DNA of 64,000 bases from positions 377,001-441,000 of the forward strand of contig NZ_CP109434.1 of assembly GCF_036227105.1 (NCBI RefSeq), read 5' to 3'. A model generated the notes under the pieces. That model saw only the letters and a program-made list of their open reading frames with translations, did no database searches and was not told where the DNA came from. Made by a program: the position numbers and the translations under genes. Shown here in pieces: positions 7,463-16,936 of the stretch. Numbering within the stretch: the stretch's first letter is position 1; each line of letters starts with the position of its first letter. The DNA comes from Amycolatopsis sp. NBC_01488 (GTDB taxonomy: Bacteria; Actinomycetota; Actinomycetes; Mycobacteriales; Pseudonocardiaceae).

Positions 7463-9709
7463 TCAGGGCTGTCGCTCGATCGGCTGATTCCGCCGGAGCA
7501 GCCAACCCGCCGCGACGCTCAGGAAGAAGAGAGAGCTCCCGAAGAAGATCACGCCCACGAGGTTCGCTTCGCTGCCTTTGGGCTCCGACTTCGCGATGGC
7601 CACCACGACGCACAGCGCGGCCGCGGACCAGCCGATCATGACCTGGCCGCCGAAGCGTGCCGGACGAATCGCTCCGGCCAGGACCGGGACGGCGACCGCC
7701 AGTACGACCGTGAGCGCGAAGGTGCCCCCGATCCCGGACGCCCCGGCGCTGCTGTCGGTCGAATACTGGATGATCAGGCCGATCGCCCCGAACAAACCCG
7801 CCCCCATCGCGGCCCACGAGTACCGGTCGGGCCGGCGGAAGCCCAGCTCACGGCGAACCGGCCACACCGCCCCGACGCCCGCCGCGAAGACGGCCAGCAC
7901 GCCGGCGAACAGAAACCCGAACCCGGCGCCCAGGTGGTACCCGTCCTCCGCCGTGAGGGACCTACCGGTGGAGTAGGCCATCACCAGACCCCACAAAGCG
8001 GCTACGGCCATCCCGGCCAGCCAGCCGGCCGGCCGCGCCATGGCGCCCGAAGCGGTCACCAGGCCTCCAGCGACGATCGCGAGCAGCGCGAGCGGCCAGA
8101 CGTACCACTCGAACCCGGGCAGGGCGCCCGCGAGCGTGTGGCTGTAGTCACCCAGGTTGTACTGGTACTCGAACGCCAGACTCGCGAGCATCAGCCCACC
8201 GCCGGCCACGGCGAGCAGACCGGGCGAGGCCACGGCGCGGCCCGCCCGAGCCGGCGGCGGGTGTGCCGCCGCCGGCTCGGGCGGGCCGGAAACCCCCTCG
8301 GGTTCGGCTGCCGCGGCGGGCTGCGTCGCACCGGTCTCCGGCGTGCCGGCGGACCCGGCCACTCCGGGTGGTTCTGCCGCGAACTCCGACGCGGCAGCCG
8401 GCTCGGGCTCCACCGACGCGATCTCCGGCGCGGCAACGGGCTCGGCCCGCTCGGCCTCCGCCACCAGCCCGGCTTCGACCGGTGCGGCAACGGGCTCCGC
8501 TGCCGCCGCTTCGACCGCGACGTCCGTCGCCCCCGTCGGACCCGTCACCACGACCTTGCCCCGGCGGGGCTCGGGCCCCCGTGTCACCCTCAGCTCGGCC
8601 CCACCGTCCGTCTCGCGGACCTCGATCCACGCGTGGGACGTCTCGAACGTGCAAGCTCGCGCCACGGGCGGACCCAGCAGCCGGATCCGCCGCTCGACCA
8701 CGTTCCCGGCGAAGCTGACCGTCGGGGAGTCGGTGCGCACCGCGACCTCCGCCCTCGCGGCCTCGGCCGCCGCTGCCACGTGCTGGATGTCCGTGGCCGC
8801 CATGCCCTTCAACGCCTCGAACGCTCCCATCGCCACCGGCAGGTTGTCGCTCGAGAGCCGGCGTCGCAGCTCCGCCACCGCTCCCAGCCGGGTGAACGGG
8901 TTCTCCGCCGCGATCGCCGCCGCCAGGTCCGCCGGGATCGCGGACGGCTTGATCCGGCGGCGCCTGCTCTTCGCCAGGTACAGCTCGCCCTGCATCTCGA
9001 TGTCACGACTCGGGGTCTGCTTCGGGTTGCGCTCGCGGACGCGGTCGAACAGGTACTCGTACAGCTCCCCCAAAGCGATCCAGCCGTCCTCGTCGCGGTC
9101 GGCCTCGCCGGTGCGCAGGCCCTCCACCAGCGCCGACGTGAACACCGACGGCTGGGCGGGCTGCCCTTCGGCGAGCCGCGCGCCCTCGAAGGCGTACTCG
9201 ATCGAGTTCGACGCCGTGATGACCGCCCGGCCGCGGCCGCCGCGGAAGCTGTCCAGGACGTTCGCGTCGCCCGACGCCCGCACCGCCACGCCCTGCCCGA
9301 ACGCCCCGCCGTAGCAGCAGTCCAGCAGCAGCACCACGCTGCGCGAGCGGCTCTGGCGGAGGCACTGCTGCACGAACTGCGCGGGCACCGCCGTCGACCG
9401 GAGCCGGTCGGGGCGGGTGTTGCGCGCGGCGAAGTACAGGCCGCCCGAGTCGTCCTTCAGGCCGTGGCAGGAAAAGTGCATCAGCAGGACGTCGTCGGGA
9501 CGGCCCTCGGCGCAGAGGTCCTCGATCTCCCCCTGCACGACGTGCGAGGCCTCGTTGCGGACCACCCGGACCTCGAAGTCGCTGATCGACCGGTCGGACA
9601 GCACCGCCGCCAGAGCGTCCGCGTCCGCCGCGGGCGAGCCCAGCCGCTGCAGCCCCGCGTTCTCGTACTCGCCGTTGGCGACGATCAACGCCCGCCTCCG
9701 CCCGGCCAT
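7463..9709 (-). CDS. Caspase-like (C14) protease with EF-hand loop and C-terminal membrane domain
   Basis: This is a 748-residue protein. Residues 1-~235 form a caspase-like domain: the start MAGRRRALIVANGEY, catalytic His82 in HFSCHG and Cys132 in LLLDCCYGGAF. It ends in a perfect 12-residue EF-hand loop, DRDEDGWIALGE (204-215). A helical region (~240-340) and an Ala/Glu/Pro-rich linker (~400-510) follow. The C-terminal ~230 residues contain seven or eight membrane helices. It is therefore probably a membrane-anchored cysteine protease facing the cytoplasm. ATG at 9709 is chosen because homologous domains start there, although the ribosome site is weak. A GTG about 16 codons upstream is possible. 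Substrate and trigger are unknown. Confidence 0.82.
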   Translation of the reverse strand: MAGRRRALIVANGEYENAGLQRLGSPAADADALAAVLSDRSISDFEVRVVRNEASHVVQGEIEDLCAEGRPDDVLLMHFSCHGLKDDSGGLYFAARNTRPDRLRSTAVPAQFVQQCLRQSRSRSVVLLLDCCYGGAFGQGVAVRASGDANVLDSFRGGRGRAVITASNSIEYAFEGARLAEGQPAQPSVFTSALVEGLRTGEADRDEDGWIALGELYEYLFDRVRERNPKQTPSRDIEMQGELYLAKSRRRRIKPSAIPADLAAAIAAENPFTRLGAVAELRRRLSSDNLPVAMGAFEALKGMAATDIQHVAAAAEAARAEVAVRTDSPTVSFAGNVVERRIRLLGPPVARACTFETSHAWIEVRETDGGAELRVTRGPEPRRGKVVVTGPTGATDVAVEAAAAEPVAAPVEAGLVAEAERAEPVAAPEIASVEPEPAAASEFAAEPPGVAGSAGTPETGATQPAAAAEPEGVSGPPEPAAAHPPPARAGRAVASPGLLAVAGGGLMLASLAFEYQYNLGDYSHTLAGALPGFEWYVWPLALLAIVAGGLVTASGAMARPAGWLAGMAVAALWGLVMAYSTGRSLTAEDGYHLGAGFGFLFAGVLAVFAAGVGAVWPVRRELGFRRPDRYSWAAMGAGLFGAIGLIIQYSTDSSAGASGIGGTFALTVVLAVAVPVLAGAIRPARFGGQVMIGWSAAALCVVVAIAKSEPKGSEANLVGVIFFGSSLFFLSVAAGWLLRRNQPIERQP

Positions 9710-9762
9710 ACCGGCAGGAAACGCCCACGCGGGCGCTACGGCAAGCAGCCGAACGGGCACAC

Positions 9763-10896
9763 CTAACCGGCCGCCGCCTGGAAAATCGTTTCCTGCCCTT
9801 TCAGGCAGACGACAGCGTCGAACGCGGCCGCGACGTCGACCGACACGGTCATGTGCGCGTGCCGGATGCCCGTCGCCGCGGGACGCGCGACCACGCACGG
9901 CGCCTCGGAAGCCAGCGTCGCCTCGACACTGCCGGCCGCCGGCGCAGCCAGGGCCTGCTCGAACATCCGGAACCCGAGCCGCTCACCTTCGTCGGGGACG
10001 AGCCCGGTCGTCGTCCCCGAGACCGCGGTCAAAGCGAGCGCGAAATAGCGATCCCCCAGCTCCGCGGCCAAGTGCGTACCCGCCGACGGCGCCGTCATGC
10101 CGGGCATCGGCGAGAACGGCACGCGCTGGAGGTGTCCGTTGTGGAGCATCAGGACGATCTTCTCGCCCGGGTGCAGGCGGCGCAGCAGCCGCACGGTCGC
10201 CGCCATGTACGTGTCCCGCGACGAACTCTGCGGCTCCGGCGCCTGCCCGGCCATCAGCGCGGCCAGCTCCCGCAGGTACAGGTCGACGCGCAGCGCGCCC
10301 TCCGCGTCGTGCGCGGCCTCGGGCGCCAGCGACTCGACATGTCCTTTGAGGACGGTCAGCGCCGTGGTGGCCGCGTCCCGCGCCGCGACGCTCATCTCCT
10401 GGTACCGCCCCGGCGCGACCGCGCTGCTGACCGACGCGTACGGCTCGCACGCCGCCAGCGCTGTGTCCACAAGGGACACATTGGCGGGATCCACCCGGGA
10501 GAGGACTTCGCGGACCGCTCGCAGCGCGGGTACCGGCGACCCGGCCGAACTCGGCACGTCGACCCCGTAGAAGCGGACGTCACGACCCCGCAGCCAGGTC
10601 AGCATGGAATGCACCTCGGCCGAGTCGCCGAGGCCGAAGGTGAAGCCGTCCCGCGCGATGTCGGCGACGTCGCCCGGGCCGCCGCGCAGCCACGCGTCGA
10701 CCAGGTGCCCTTCGGGGAACCCGCCCTCGAACCCGAGCACGGTGAACCCGCGCTCTTCGACGAGGTGGCGCAGCAGGCGGTCGCGCAGCACGCCGAACTC
10801 GCGGATGTGATGGTTGTTCTCGCCGATCGCGACGACCTCGGCGTCGCCGATCAGGGCGGCGACGGACGGGACGTCGAGGGGGCCGGTGTCTGGCAT
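9763..10896 (-). CDS. Erythromycin esterase family protein
   Basis: This 377-residue protein has the EreA-like fold signatures: GENNHHIRE near residue 25, GFEGGFPEG near 60, a central helical region and MLHNGHLQR near 260, which supplies the metal/catalytic His pair. Family members hydrolyse macrolide lactones or other succinoglycan-type esters, so macrolide resistance is plausible but not shown. The ATG at 10896 has almost no leader. An in-frame GTG lies two codons upstream. A TetR gene is divergent across only 31 bp, which suggests direct repression of this gene. Confidence 0.83.
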   Translation of the reverse strand: MPDTGPLDVPSVAALIGDAEVVAIGENNHHIREFGVLRDRLLRHLVEERGFTVLGFEGGFPEGHLVDAWLRGGPGDVADIARDGFTFGLGDSAEVHSMLTWLRGRDVRFYGVDVPSSAGSPVPALRAVREVLSRVDPANVSLVDTALAACEPYASVSSAVAPGRYQEMSVAARDAATTALTVLKGHVESLAPEAAHDAEGALRVDLYLRELAALMAGQAPEPQSSSRDTYMAATVRLLRRLHPGEKIVLMLHNGHLQRVPFSPMPGMTAPSAGTHLAAELGDRYFALALTAVSGTTTGLVPDEGERLGFRMFEQALAAPAAGSVEATLASEAPCVVARPAATGIRHAHMTVSVDVAAAFDAVVCLKGQETIFQAAAG

Positions 10897-10927
10897 ACTG
10901 GTCACACTAACGCAACAGGAGTAGCAG

Positions 10928-11563
10928 TTGGCAACCGAGATTTCCGGCACCAAGCGCCCGGGCGGGCGCACCGAGCGGACCCGCCTCGCCGCGCTGAACG
11001 CCACCCTCGAGCTGCTCGGCGAACGCGGGTACGCCGAGCTGACCGTCGAGGCGGTCGCCGAACGCTCCGGCGTGCACAAGACGACGCTGTACCGCCGGTG
11101 GGAGTCCGCCGAAGGCCTGGTCGCGGCGGCCCTGCTGCTGGGGACCGAGCAGGAGTGGACGGCCCCGGACACCGGGTCCCTGGAAGGCGACCTGCGCGGG
11201 ATCAACCTGGAGCTGGTGCACTACTTCACCTCGCCGGGCGAGCGTGAGCTGCCGACGGCGTCGATCTCGGCGGCATTCCTGTCCGCTCGCGCGGCGGACG
11301 CGCTGCGGGAGTTCTACGTCGACCGCCACGCGCGTTCGGCCGCGGTCGTCGAGCGGGCCGTCGAGCGTGGCGAAGTCCCGGCCGGCACCGACGCCGTCGA
11401 AGTCGTTCGCGTGGCGTGCGGGCCGATCTTCTACCGCCTGTTCGTCTCGCGCGAAGGCGTGACGCCGAAGGACGCCGGGGTCGCGGCCGCCGCGGCGGCC
11501 GCGGCGGCGAAAGCGGGCGTGTTCACGGCAGCGGACGCCGGAACCGCAGCTCCTCCAGCGTGA
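10928..11563 (+). CDS. TetR family transcriptional regulator
   Basis: This 211-residue protein has an N-terminal TetR helix-turn-helix (residues ~20-66, AVAERSGVHKTTLYRRWESA) and a helical C-terminal ligand domain (TetR_C type). It ends with an alanine-rich run near residues 185-195. TTG start at 10928 has an AACAGGAG ribosome site seven bases away. It is divergent from the erythromycin-esterase-like gene with a 31-bp gap, so one operator could control both. Its 3' end overlaps the 3' end of the convergent GNAT gene by 41 bp. Confidence 0.9.
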   Translation: MATEISGTKRPGGRTERTRLAALNATLELLGERGYAELTVEAVAERSGVHKTTLYRRWESAEGLVAAALLLGTEQEWTAPDTGSLEGDLRGINLELVHYFTSPGERELPTASISAAFLSARAADALREFYVDRHARSAAVVERAVERGEVPAGTDAVEVVRVACGPIFYRLFVSREGVTPKDAGVAAAAAAAAAKAGVFTAADAGTAAPPA

Positions 11564-11990
11564 CGCGCCCGTCGTCGATCGTCTCGGTCTGGGCGGCGCC
11601 GTCGGGCGCCCAGCCCTGCCGGACGTAGAAGGCCTTCGCGCGCTCGTTCGTCGAAAGCACCCACAGGACGGCGCTGTCGCCGGACAGGTCTTCGACGACC
11701 CGGTCGTGCAGCGCCCGGCCGAGGCCCCGCCCCCAGTACTCCGGCAGCAGGTAGAGCGCGTAGAGCCGCCCGTCCCCGTACGCGGCGAATCCCGCGACGA
11801 CGCCGTCTTGCTCGGCGACCAGCACCTGGCCGCCGTCACCGATGAGCCGCGCCCACGACTCCGCCCGCGAGGAAGCCGAGAGGCCGGCGAGGAAGTCGTC
11901 CGGCATCAGGCCCGCGTACGCCGCCTGCCAGGACGCGACGTGGATCTCGCCGATCACGGCGGCGTCGGCGACGGTGGCCGGGCGGATCAA
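11523..11990 (-). CDS. GNAT family N-acetyltransferase
   Basis: This 155-residue acetyltransferase has the N-terminal IRPATVADAAVIGEIH, a central YALYLLPEYWGRGLGRAL acetyl-CoA loop (Q/RxxGxG/A type) and the C-terminal NERAKAFYVRQGW motif. TTG start overlaps the TGA of recG, with GGAG upstream, so translation is coupled to recG. The substrate is unknown. It runs convergently into the TetR gene with a 41-bp overlap. Confidence 0.88.
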   Translation of the reverse strand: MIRPATVADAAVIGEIHVASWQAAYAGLMPDDFLAGLSASSRAESWARLIGDGGQVLVAEQDGVVAGFAAYGDGRLYALYLLPEYWGRGLGRALHDRVVEDLSGDSAVLWVLSTNERAKAFYVRQGWAPDGAAQTETIDDGRVTLEELRFRRPLP

Positions 11991-14140
11991 CTCTTCTCCA
12001 GGTACTCCGCGCGGTCGACGTCGACGACGTCGGCGACCAGCTGCGCCAGGCCGTGGTACTTCTTCAGGTCCGGGTCCTCCTCGACGATCTCCTGCGCGCT
12101 GGCCCGCGACGCGGCGATCACGTCCTCGTCGCGCAGCAGCGAAAGCAGCTTCAGCCCGGACCGCTTGCCGGACTGCGCGGCCCCGAGGATGTCGCCTTCG
12201 CGGCGCAGCTCCAGGTCGAGCCGCGACAGCTCGAAGCCGTCGGTCGTCGACTCCACCGCGGCCAGCCGTTCGCGGGTCGCCGTGCCGTCGAGGGCCTCGG
12301 TGACCAGCAGGCAGACGCCCGGCACGCTGCCCCGGCCGACGCGGCCGCGCAGCTGGTGCAGCTGGCTGACGCCGAAGCGGTCGGCGTCCATGATCACCAT
12401 CGCCGTCGCGTTCGGGACGTTGACGCCGACCTCGATCACCGTGGTGGCGACGAGAACGTCGAGCTTCGCCGCGGAGAAGGCCCGCATCACGGCGTCCTTG
12501 TCGTCGGGCGGCATCCGGCCGTGCAGCACGCCGACGCGCAACCCTTGCAGCGCCCCGTTTTCCAGGTCCGGCGCGACGTCCAGGACCGCGAGCGGCGGCC
12601 GCTTGTCGCTCTTGTCCGACGGCGGCTCGTCGCCGATCCGCGGGCACACGACGTAGGCCTGGTGCCCCTTGCCGACCTCTTCGCGCACGCGCTGCCAGAT
12701 CCGGTCGAACCAGGCGGGCTTTTCGGCGACCGGCACGACCGTGGTCGAGATCGGCGACCGGCCGACCGGCATCTCGCGCAGCGCGGAAACCTCGAGGTCG
12801 CCGTACACGGTCATGGCGACCGTGCGCGGGATCGGCGTCGCGGTCATGACGAGGACGTGCGGGCTGGTGTCGCCCGCGCCGCGGGTGCGCAGCGCGTCCC
12901 GCTGCTCGACGCCGAAGCGGTGCTGCTCGTCGACGACGGCGAGGCCGAGGTCGGCGAACTCGACGTGGTCCTGGATCAGCGCGTGCGTGCCGACGACGAT
13001 GCCCGCTTCCCCGCTGACGATCTCCAGCAGCGCCTTCTTGCGCTCCTTCGCGCCCATCGACCCGGTGAGCAGCGTGACGCGAGTGGCGTTCTCCGCCGCG
13101 CCCAGCTCGCCCGCCTGGCCGAGGTCGCCGAGCATCTCCCGCAGCGACCGCGCGTGCTGGGCGGCGAGGACCTCGGTCGGCGCCAGCATCGCCGTCTGCC
13201 GTCCGTTGTCGACGACCTGCAGCATCGCCCGCAGCGCGACGATCGTCTTGCCCGAGCCGACCTCGCCCTGCAGCAGCCGGTTCATCGGGTGCTCGGAGGC
13301 GAGGTCGGCGGCGATCTCGGCGCCGATCTCCCGCTGGCCCGCGGTCAGGTCGAAGGGCAGCCGCTTGTCGAAGGCGTCCATCAGGCCGCCGCTGACGTGC
13401 GGGTTCGCCTTCGCCGGCCGCGAGATGGCCGAGTGCCGCCGCTGCGCGAAGATCAGCTGGACGGCCATGGCCTCGTCCCACTTGAGCCGCTTCTTCGACG
13501 CCTCCAGGTGCGCCCAGTTGTCCGGGCGGTGGATGCCGTGCAGCGCGGTGTCGAGGTCGGACAGGCGGTGCAGCCGCCGCAGCTCCGCCGGCATCGGGTC
13601 CTCGTCGACCTCGAGGACGTCGAGCACCTGGCGCACGCACTTCGCGATCGACCACGTCGGCATGCCCTGCGCCGCCGGGTAGACCGGGATGATCGCGGCG
13701 AGGAAGTCGTCCATCGCCTCGTCGGCGCGGTCGGCCTCGAACAGCTCGTACTCGGGGTTGGTCAGCTGCAGGGTGTCGCGGAAGGCGGACACCTTGCCGG
13801 CGAACAGGCCGGTCTTGCCGGGGACGAGGTCCTTCTCGCGCCAGGCCTGGTTGAAGAAGGCGCAGGTGAGCCGGCGCTTGCCGTCGGTGATCACCATGTC
13901 GAGGATGGTCCCGTTGCGGGACTTCATCCGCCGCTTGCTCACCTTTTCCACGCGCGCCAGCACGGTGGCGTGCTCGCCCAGCTCGAGGCCGGCGATGTCG
14001 GTGAGCTCGCCACGCTCGGCGTAGCGGCGCGGGTAGTGGCGCAGCAGGTCGCTGACCGTCTCGATGTCCAACGCCGTGGCGAGCGCCTTCGCCGTCTTGG
14101 CGCCCAGCAGCAGCGGCAGCTTGTCGCGCAGTCCGGCCAT
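11987..14140 (-). CDS. recG: ATP-dependent DNA helicase RecG
   Basis: This 717-residue superfamily 2 helicase remodels stalled replication forks and branched DNA. The N-terminal wedge/OB domain (~50-160) is followed by helicase motif I LLQGEVGSGKTIVALRA (~265), DEQHRFGVEQR (motif II), MTATPIPRTVAMTVYGDLEV (motif III/TRG) and motif VI QLHQLRGRVGRG. It lies four bases after the DAK2 gene. This recG-DAK2 order is standard in Actinobacteria. Length matches the family. Confidence 0.97.
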   Translation of the reverse strand: MAGLRDKLPLLLGAKTAKALATALDIETVSDLLRHYPRRYAERGELTDIAGLELGEHATVLARVEKVSKRRMKSRNGTILDMVITDGKRRLTCAFFNQAWREKDLVPGKTGLFAGKVSAFRDTLQLTNPEYELFEADRADEAMDDFLAAIIPVYPAAQGMPTWSIAKCVRQVLDVLEVDEDPMPAELRRLHRLSDLDTALHGIHRPDNWAHLEASKKRLKWDEAMAVQLIFAQRRHSAISRPAKANPHVSGGLMDAFDKRLPFDLTAGQREIGAEIAADLASEHPMNRLLQGEVGSGKTIVALRAMLQVVDNGRQTAMLAPTEVLAAQHARSLREMLGDLGQAGELGAAENATRVTLLTGSMGAKERKKALLEIVSGEAGIVVGTHALIQDHVEFADLGLAVVDEQHRFGVEQRDALRTRGAGDTSPHVLVMTATPIPRTVAMTVYGDLEVSALREMPVGRSPISTTVVPVAEKPAWFDRIWQRVREEVGKGHQAYVVCPRIGDEPPSDKSDKRPPLAVLDVAPDLENGALQGLRVGVLHGRMPPDDKDAVMRAFSAAKLDVLVATTVIEVGVNVPNATAMVIMDADRFGVSQLHQLRGRVGRGSVPGVCLLVTEALDGTATRERLAAVESTTDGFELSRLDLELRREGDILGAAQSGKRSGLKLLSLLRDEDVIAASRASAQEIVEEDPDLKKYHGLAQLVADVVDVDRAEYLEKS

Positions 14141-14143
14141 CGG

Positions 14144-15721
14144 CTATTCGACTCCCATCAGCAGCACGGCTTCCGCCTGGCCACTGGCGTAACCGGCCAG
14201 CTCCACCTCGGGGTGCTCCAGCCGCAGCTGCTCCGCGAGCTCCTCGGCGACCCCGGGTGGGGCGGCGGCCCCGCTCAGCACCGTCACCAGCTCGCCGCCG
14301 AGTGCGAGCATGCGGTTCAGCACGTTCATCGCGGCCGCGACCAGGTTGGTCTCCGACGCCGGTGCCGGCTCGATCAGCACCACCTCGTCGTCGATCAAGC
14401 CGACCACGTCACCGGACTGGGCCCGGCCCACCCAGGTTAGCGACTCCTCGCGCGCGATCCGCAGTTCGCCACGCCTGGTCGCGGCGGCCGCTTCGGCCAT
14501 CGCGACGACGTCGTCGTTGGTGCGGCGCCCGGCGTCGTGCACCGCGAGCGCGGCCAGCACCTGCACCGGCGAGACGCACGGGATGACCACGACGTCGCGG
14601 CCGGCGGCCATCGCGTGCCCGGCCGCAGTGTCGACCGCCGCGGTGAGCGCGACGCTGCCCGGAAGGACCGTGACGTGCCGCCCGGCGGCTTCGTTGAGCA
14701 GGCTGATGACGTCCTCGACGCTGGGGGTTTCGCCTTCGGGCACGGCGAGCACCGGGATGCTTTCGGCACGCAGCACCTCGGCCAGCTCGCCGCCGTGCAC
14801 GACGGCGACGACCGTGCGGTCGAGCCCGCCGCCCGGCTCGATCGGCGTCGGCGTGAGCAGCGGCTCGACCCGGATCCGGCGCGGGCGCCCCAGCGCGAGC
14901 CCGGCTTCGATGGCGGCGCCGATGTCGGCGCAGTGGACGTGCACGGCGTGGCTGCCCGAGCCGTCGCCGGCCACGGTGACGCTGTCGCCGAGGCCGCTCA
15001 GCTCCTTGCGCAGGGTCGGCAGGCTGTGCTCGTCCACGCCGTCGAGGAGGTACATGACCTCCCAGGCGAAGGCCTCGGCCAGCGGCACCGCGTGGACTTC
15101 GAGGGGGTGCTCCTGCTGGAGCGGGGCGCCGGTGAGCACGCCGACCAGGGCGTCGAGCACGGCGACGAGCCCGCGGGCACCCGCGTCGACGACGCCCGCC
15201 TTGGCCAGCGCGGGCAGCTGCAGCGGTGTCTTCTCGAGGGCGTGCGCGGCTTCCTTCGCGGCTTTTTCCGCGACTTCACCGAGCGGGTGCGTGTCACCGC
15301 GCACGGCGAGCGCGACGGCGTGCAGCACGGTCAGGATGGTCCCGGCGACCGGGCGGCTCACGGCACCGGTCGCGACCTCGTCGGCGTGGCCGAGCGCCTT
15401 GGCGAGCCACTCGCCGTCGAGTCGTCCCCGGGCGCTGTCGGCCAGCCCGCGCACGACCTGGGAGAGGATCACGCCGGAGTTGCCCTTGGCCGAAGCCACG
15501 GCACCGCGCGCGAGGATCTTCAGCGCGTCGGCGGCGTTTTCCGGCTCCGCTTCCTCGAGCTCCCGGGCCGCGCCGGCCATCGTGAAGAGCATGTTGGAGC
15601 CGGTGTCGGAGTCCGCGACGGGGTAGACGTTGATCTCGTCGATGGCCGGGCGCAGGCTCGCGAGACTGTGCACACAGCCCGTCGCCCAGGCCGACACCGC
15701 CGCCGTGTCCAGCACCCGCAC
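14144..15721 (-). CDS. DAK2 domain protein, YloV/FakA-like
   Basis: This 525-residue protein begins with a Dak phosphatase/DhaL-like nucleotide domain containing INVYPVADSDTGSNML and NSGVILSQVVRG, which bind Mg-ATP. A middle domain and a C-terminal DegV-like region follow. The family includes FakA, which phosphorylates DegV-bound fatty acids. That role here is inference. The GTG at 15721 is chosen because AGGAGG lies seven bases upstream. It is divergent from rpmB, with a shared promoter region of about 130 bp. Confidence 0.85.
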   Translation of the reverse strand: MRVLDTAAVSAWATGCVHSLASLRPAIDEINVYPVADSDTGSNMLFTMAGAARELEEAEPENAADALKILARGAVASAKGNSGVILSQVVRGLADSARGRLDGEWLAKALGHADEVATGAVSRPVAGTILTVLHAVALAVRGDTHPLGEVAEKAAKEAAHALEKTPLQLPALAKAGVVDAGARGLVAVLDALVGVLTGAPLQQEHPLEVHAVPLAEAFAWEVMYLLDGVDEHSLPTLRKELSGLGDSVTVAGDGSGSHAVHVHCADIGAAIEAGLALGRPRRIRVEPLLTPTPIEPGGGLDRTVVAVVHGGELAEVLRAESIPVLAVPEGETPSVEDVISLLNEAAGRHVTVLPGSVALTAAVDTAAGHAMAAGRDVVVIPCVSPVQVLAALAVHDAGRRTNDDVVAMAEAAAATRRGELRIAREESLTWVGRAQSGDVVGLIDDEVVLIEPAPASETNLVAAAMNVLNRMLALGGELVTVLSGAAAPPGVAEELAEQLRLEHPEVELAGYASGQAEAVLLMGVE

Positions 15722-15854
15722 CCCGTAACCTCCTACCCGGTCCCGGGCAGCGTATCGACCCGGTGCTCGGGGCTGGGAACGCACTAGTTACTATGGTCGA
15801 GTTGCCCAGTGCATCTGGGCTCATCTCTATGACCCAGATCCAAAGGAGTTCGAC

Positions 15855-16046
15855 GTGGCTGCCGTGTGCGACGTCTGTGGCAAGGGACCCGGCTTCGGCA
15901 AGTCGGTCTCGCACTCCCACCGCCGTACCAACCGCCGGTGGAACCCGAACATCCAGACCGTCCACGCCAAGGTGGGTGTGTCCCAGCGCAAGCGCCTGAA
16001 CGTGTGCACCTCGTGCATCAAGGCGGGCAAGGTCGTTCGCGGCTGA
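15855..16046 (+). CDS. rpmB: Large-ribosomal-subunit protein bL28
   Basis: This 63-residue ribosomal protein has two CxxC pairs (CDVCGKG near the start and CTSCIKAG near the end), i.e. the zinc-binding version. GTG start at 15855 has AAAGGAG seven bases upstream. A likely -10 (TACTAT, 15789-15794) lies in the divergent region with the DAK2 gene. A strong intrinsic terminator follows directly. Confidence 0.97.
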   Translation: MAAVCDVCGKGPGFGKSVSHSHRRTNRRWNPNIQTVHAKVGVSQRKRLNVCTSCIKAGKVVRG

Positions 16047-16061
16047 GGCGAGAAGAGTTCG

Positions 16062-16100
16062 AAAATGGCGGGTGCTCCTCGGAGCACCCGCCATTTTTTT
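16062..16100 (+). terminator. Intrinsic terminator of rpmB
   Basis: Perfect 17-bp arms (16062-16078 and 16081-16097) with a GC-rich core and a run of seven T at 16094-16100 form a classic rho-independent terminator 15 bp after the rpmB stop. The T-run makes it the only textbook intrinsic terminator in the window. It also lies just past the stop of the convergent hydrolase. Confidence 0.95.
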
Positions 16101-16104
16101 GCAG

Positions 16105-16875
16105 CTACTTCAGGAAGCCGGTCAGCAGGTCCTTCAGCGTCTCTGGGTACTGCAGCACCCCGTGGTCCTGCCCCGCCAGGGTCTCCCGCCGAGCGCCCGG
16201 GATCACCGCCACGACCGCCTCGGCCGCTTCCGCGAACGACGCCGGGCTGTTCCCGCCGTCGATCACCAGCGTCGGCACCGAGATCTTCGCCAGGTGGTCC
16301 ACCCGGATGCGGCAGCCCGGGCCGCAGATCTCCAGGTCGTACGGCAGCGTGTGCGCCAGCGCCGTGAACCAGCCCCACACCGGGGCCTGCTTCATGCCCT
16401 CGACCATCTCCGTCGGTGTCCCCGCGACCGTCAGGAACGTCTTCACCGCGCCGTCGCGGTCACCCGCCGCGATCTGCGCCTGGACCTGGGGAAGAACGTC
16501 GTCCCGCGGGTGCTCGGGAGTCGCGTACGGCGGCTCGTACGCCACCAGCTTGTCGATCGGCAGCCCGGCGGCGGCCGCTTCCAAGGCCAAAACCGCGCCC
16601 GACGAGTGGCCGAACACCGACGCCGTCCCGCCCGCGTGGGCGATCAGCGCCGCGATGTCCTCGATCTCCCGCTCCATCGCGTACGCCGGGGTGTCCCCGC
16701 TGTCACCCCGCCCACGGCGGTCGTAGGCGATCGCCGTGAAGTCCGTCGCCAGGACGTCGGCCAGGCCCGCGACGGTCGTCCGGTCGTTGAACGCGCCGCC
16801 GACCAGGATCACCGGCGCACCGGATCCGCGCTGCTCGAAGAAGATCGACGTGCCGTCGGCCGATGTGACGTTCAT
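16105..16875 (-). CDS. Alpha/beta hydrolase
   Basis: This 256-residue alpha/beta hydrolase fold protein has the nucleophile elbow FGHSSGAVL (Ser near residue 90), an acid on VIDGGN (near 215) and His in GQDHGVLQ (near 240). The GG-containing oxyanion strand is VILVGGAF. The ATG at 16875 has GGAGG five bases upstream. The substrate is unknown; the sequence resembles small cytoplasmic esterase-type hydrolases. It is codirectional with ung, 61 bp upstream. Confidence 0.87.
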   Translation of the reverse strand: MNVTSADGTSIFFEQRGSGAPVILVGGAFNDRTTVAGLADVLATDFTAIAYDRRGRGDSGDTPAYAMEREIEDIAALIAHAGGTASVFGHSSGAVLALEAAAAGLPIDKLVAYEPPYATPEHPRDDVLPQVQAQIAAGDRDGAVKTFLTVAGTPTEMVEGMKQAPVWGWFTALAHTLPYDLEICGPGCRIRVDHLAKISVPTLVIDGGNSPASFAEAAEAVVAVIPGARRETLAGQDHGVLQYPETLKDLLTGFLK

Positions 16876-16936
16876 GGTGTCCTCCAAGGTCCGTTTCCCC
16901 CTGGTCGGAGCCGGCCCGCGGTTCCGGACACCGAAC

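Noticed and set aside
9710..9898. A longer caspase protein starting at 9898
   Set aside because: The extra 63 codons overlap the erythromycin-esterase coding region and lack family similarity; the family start is at 9709.
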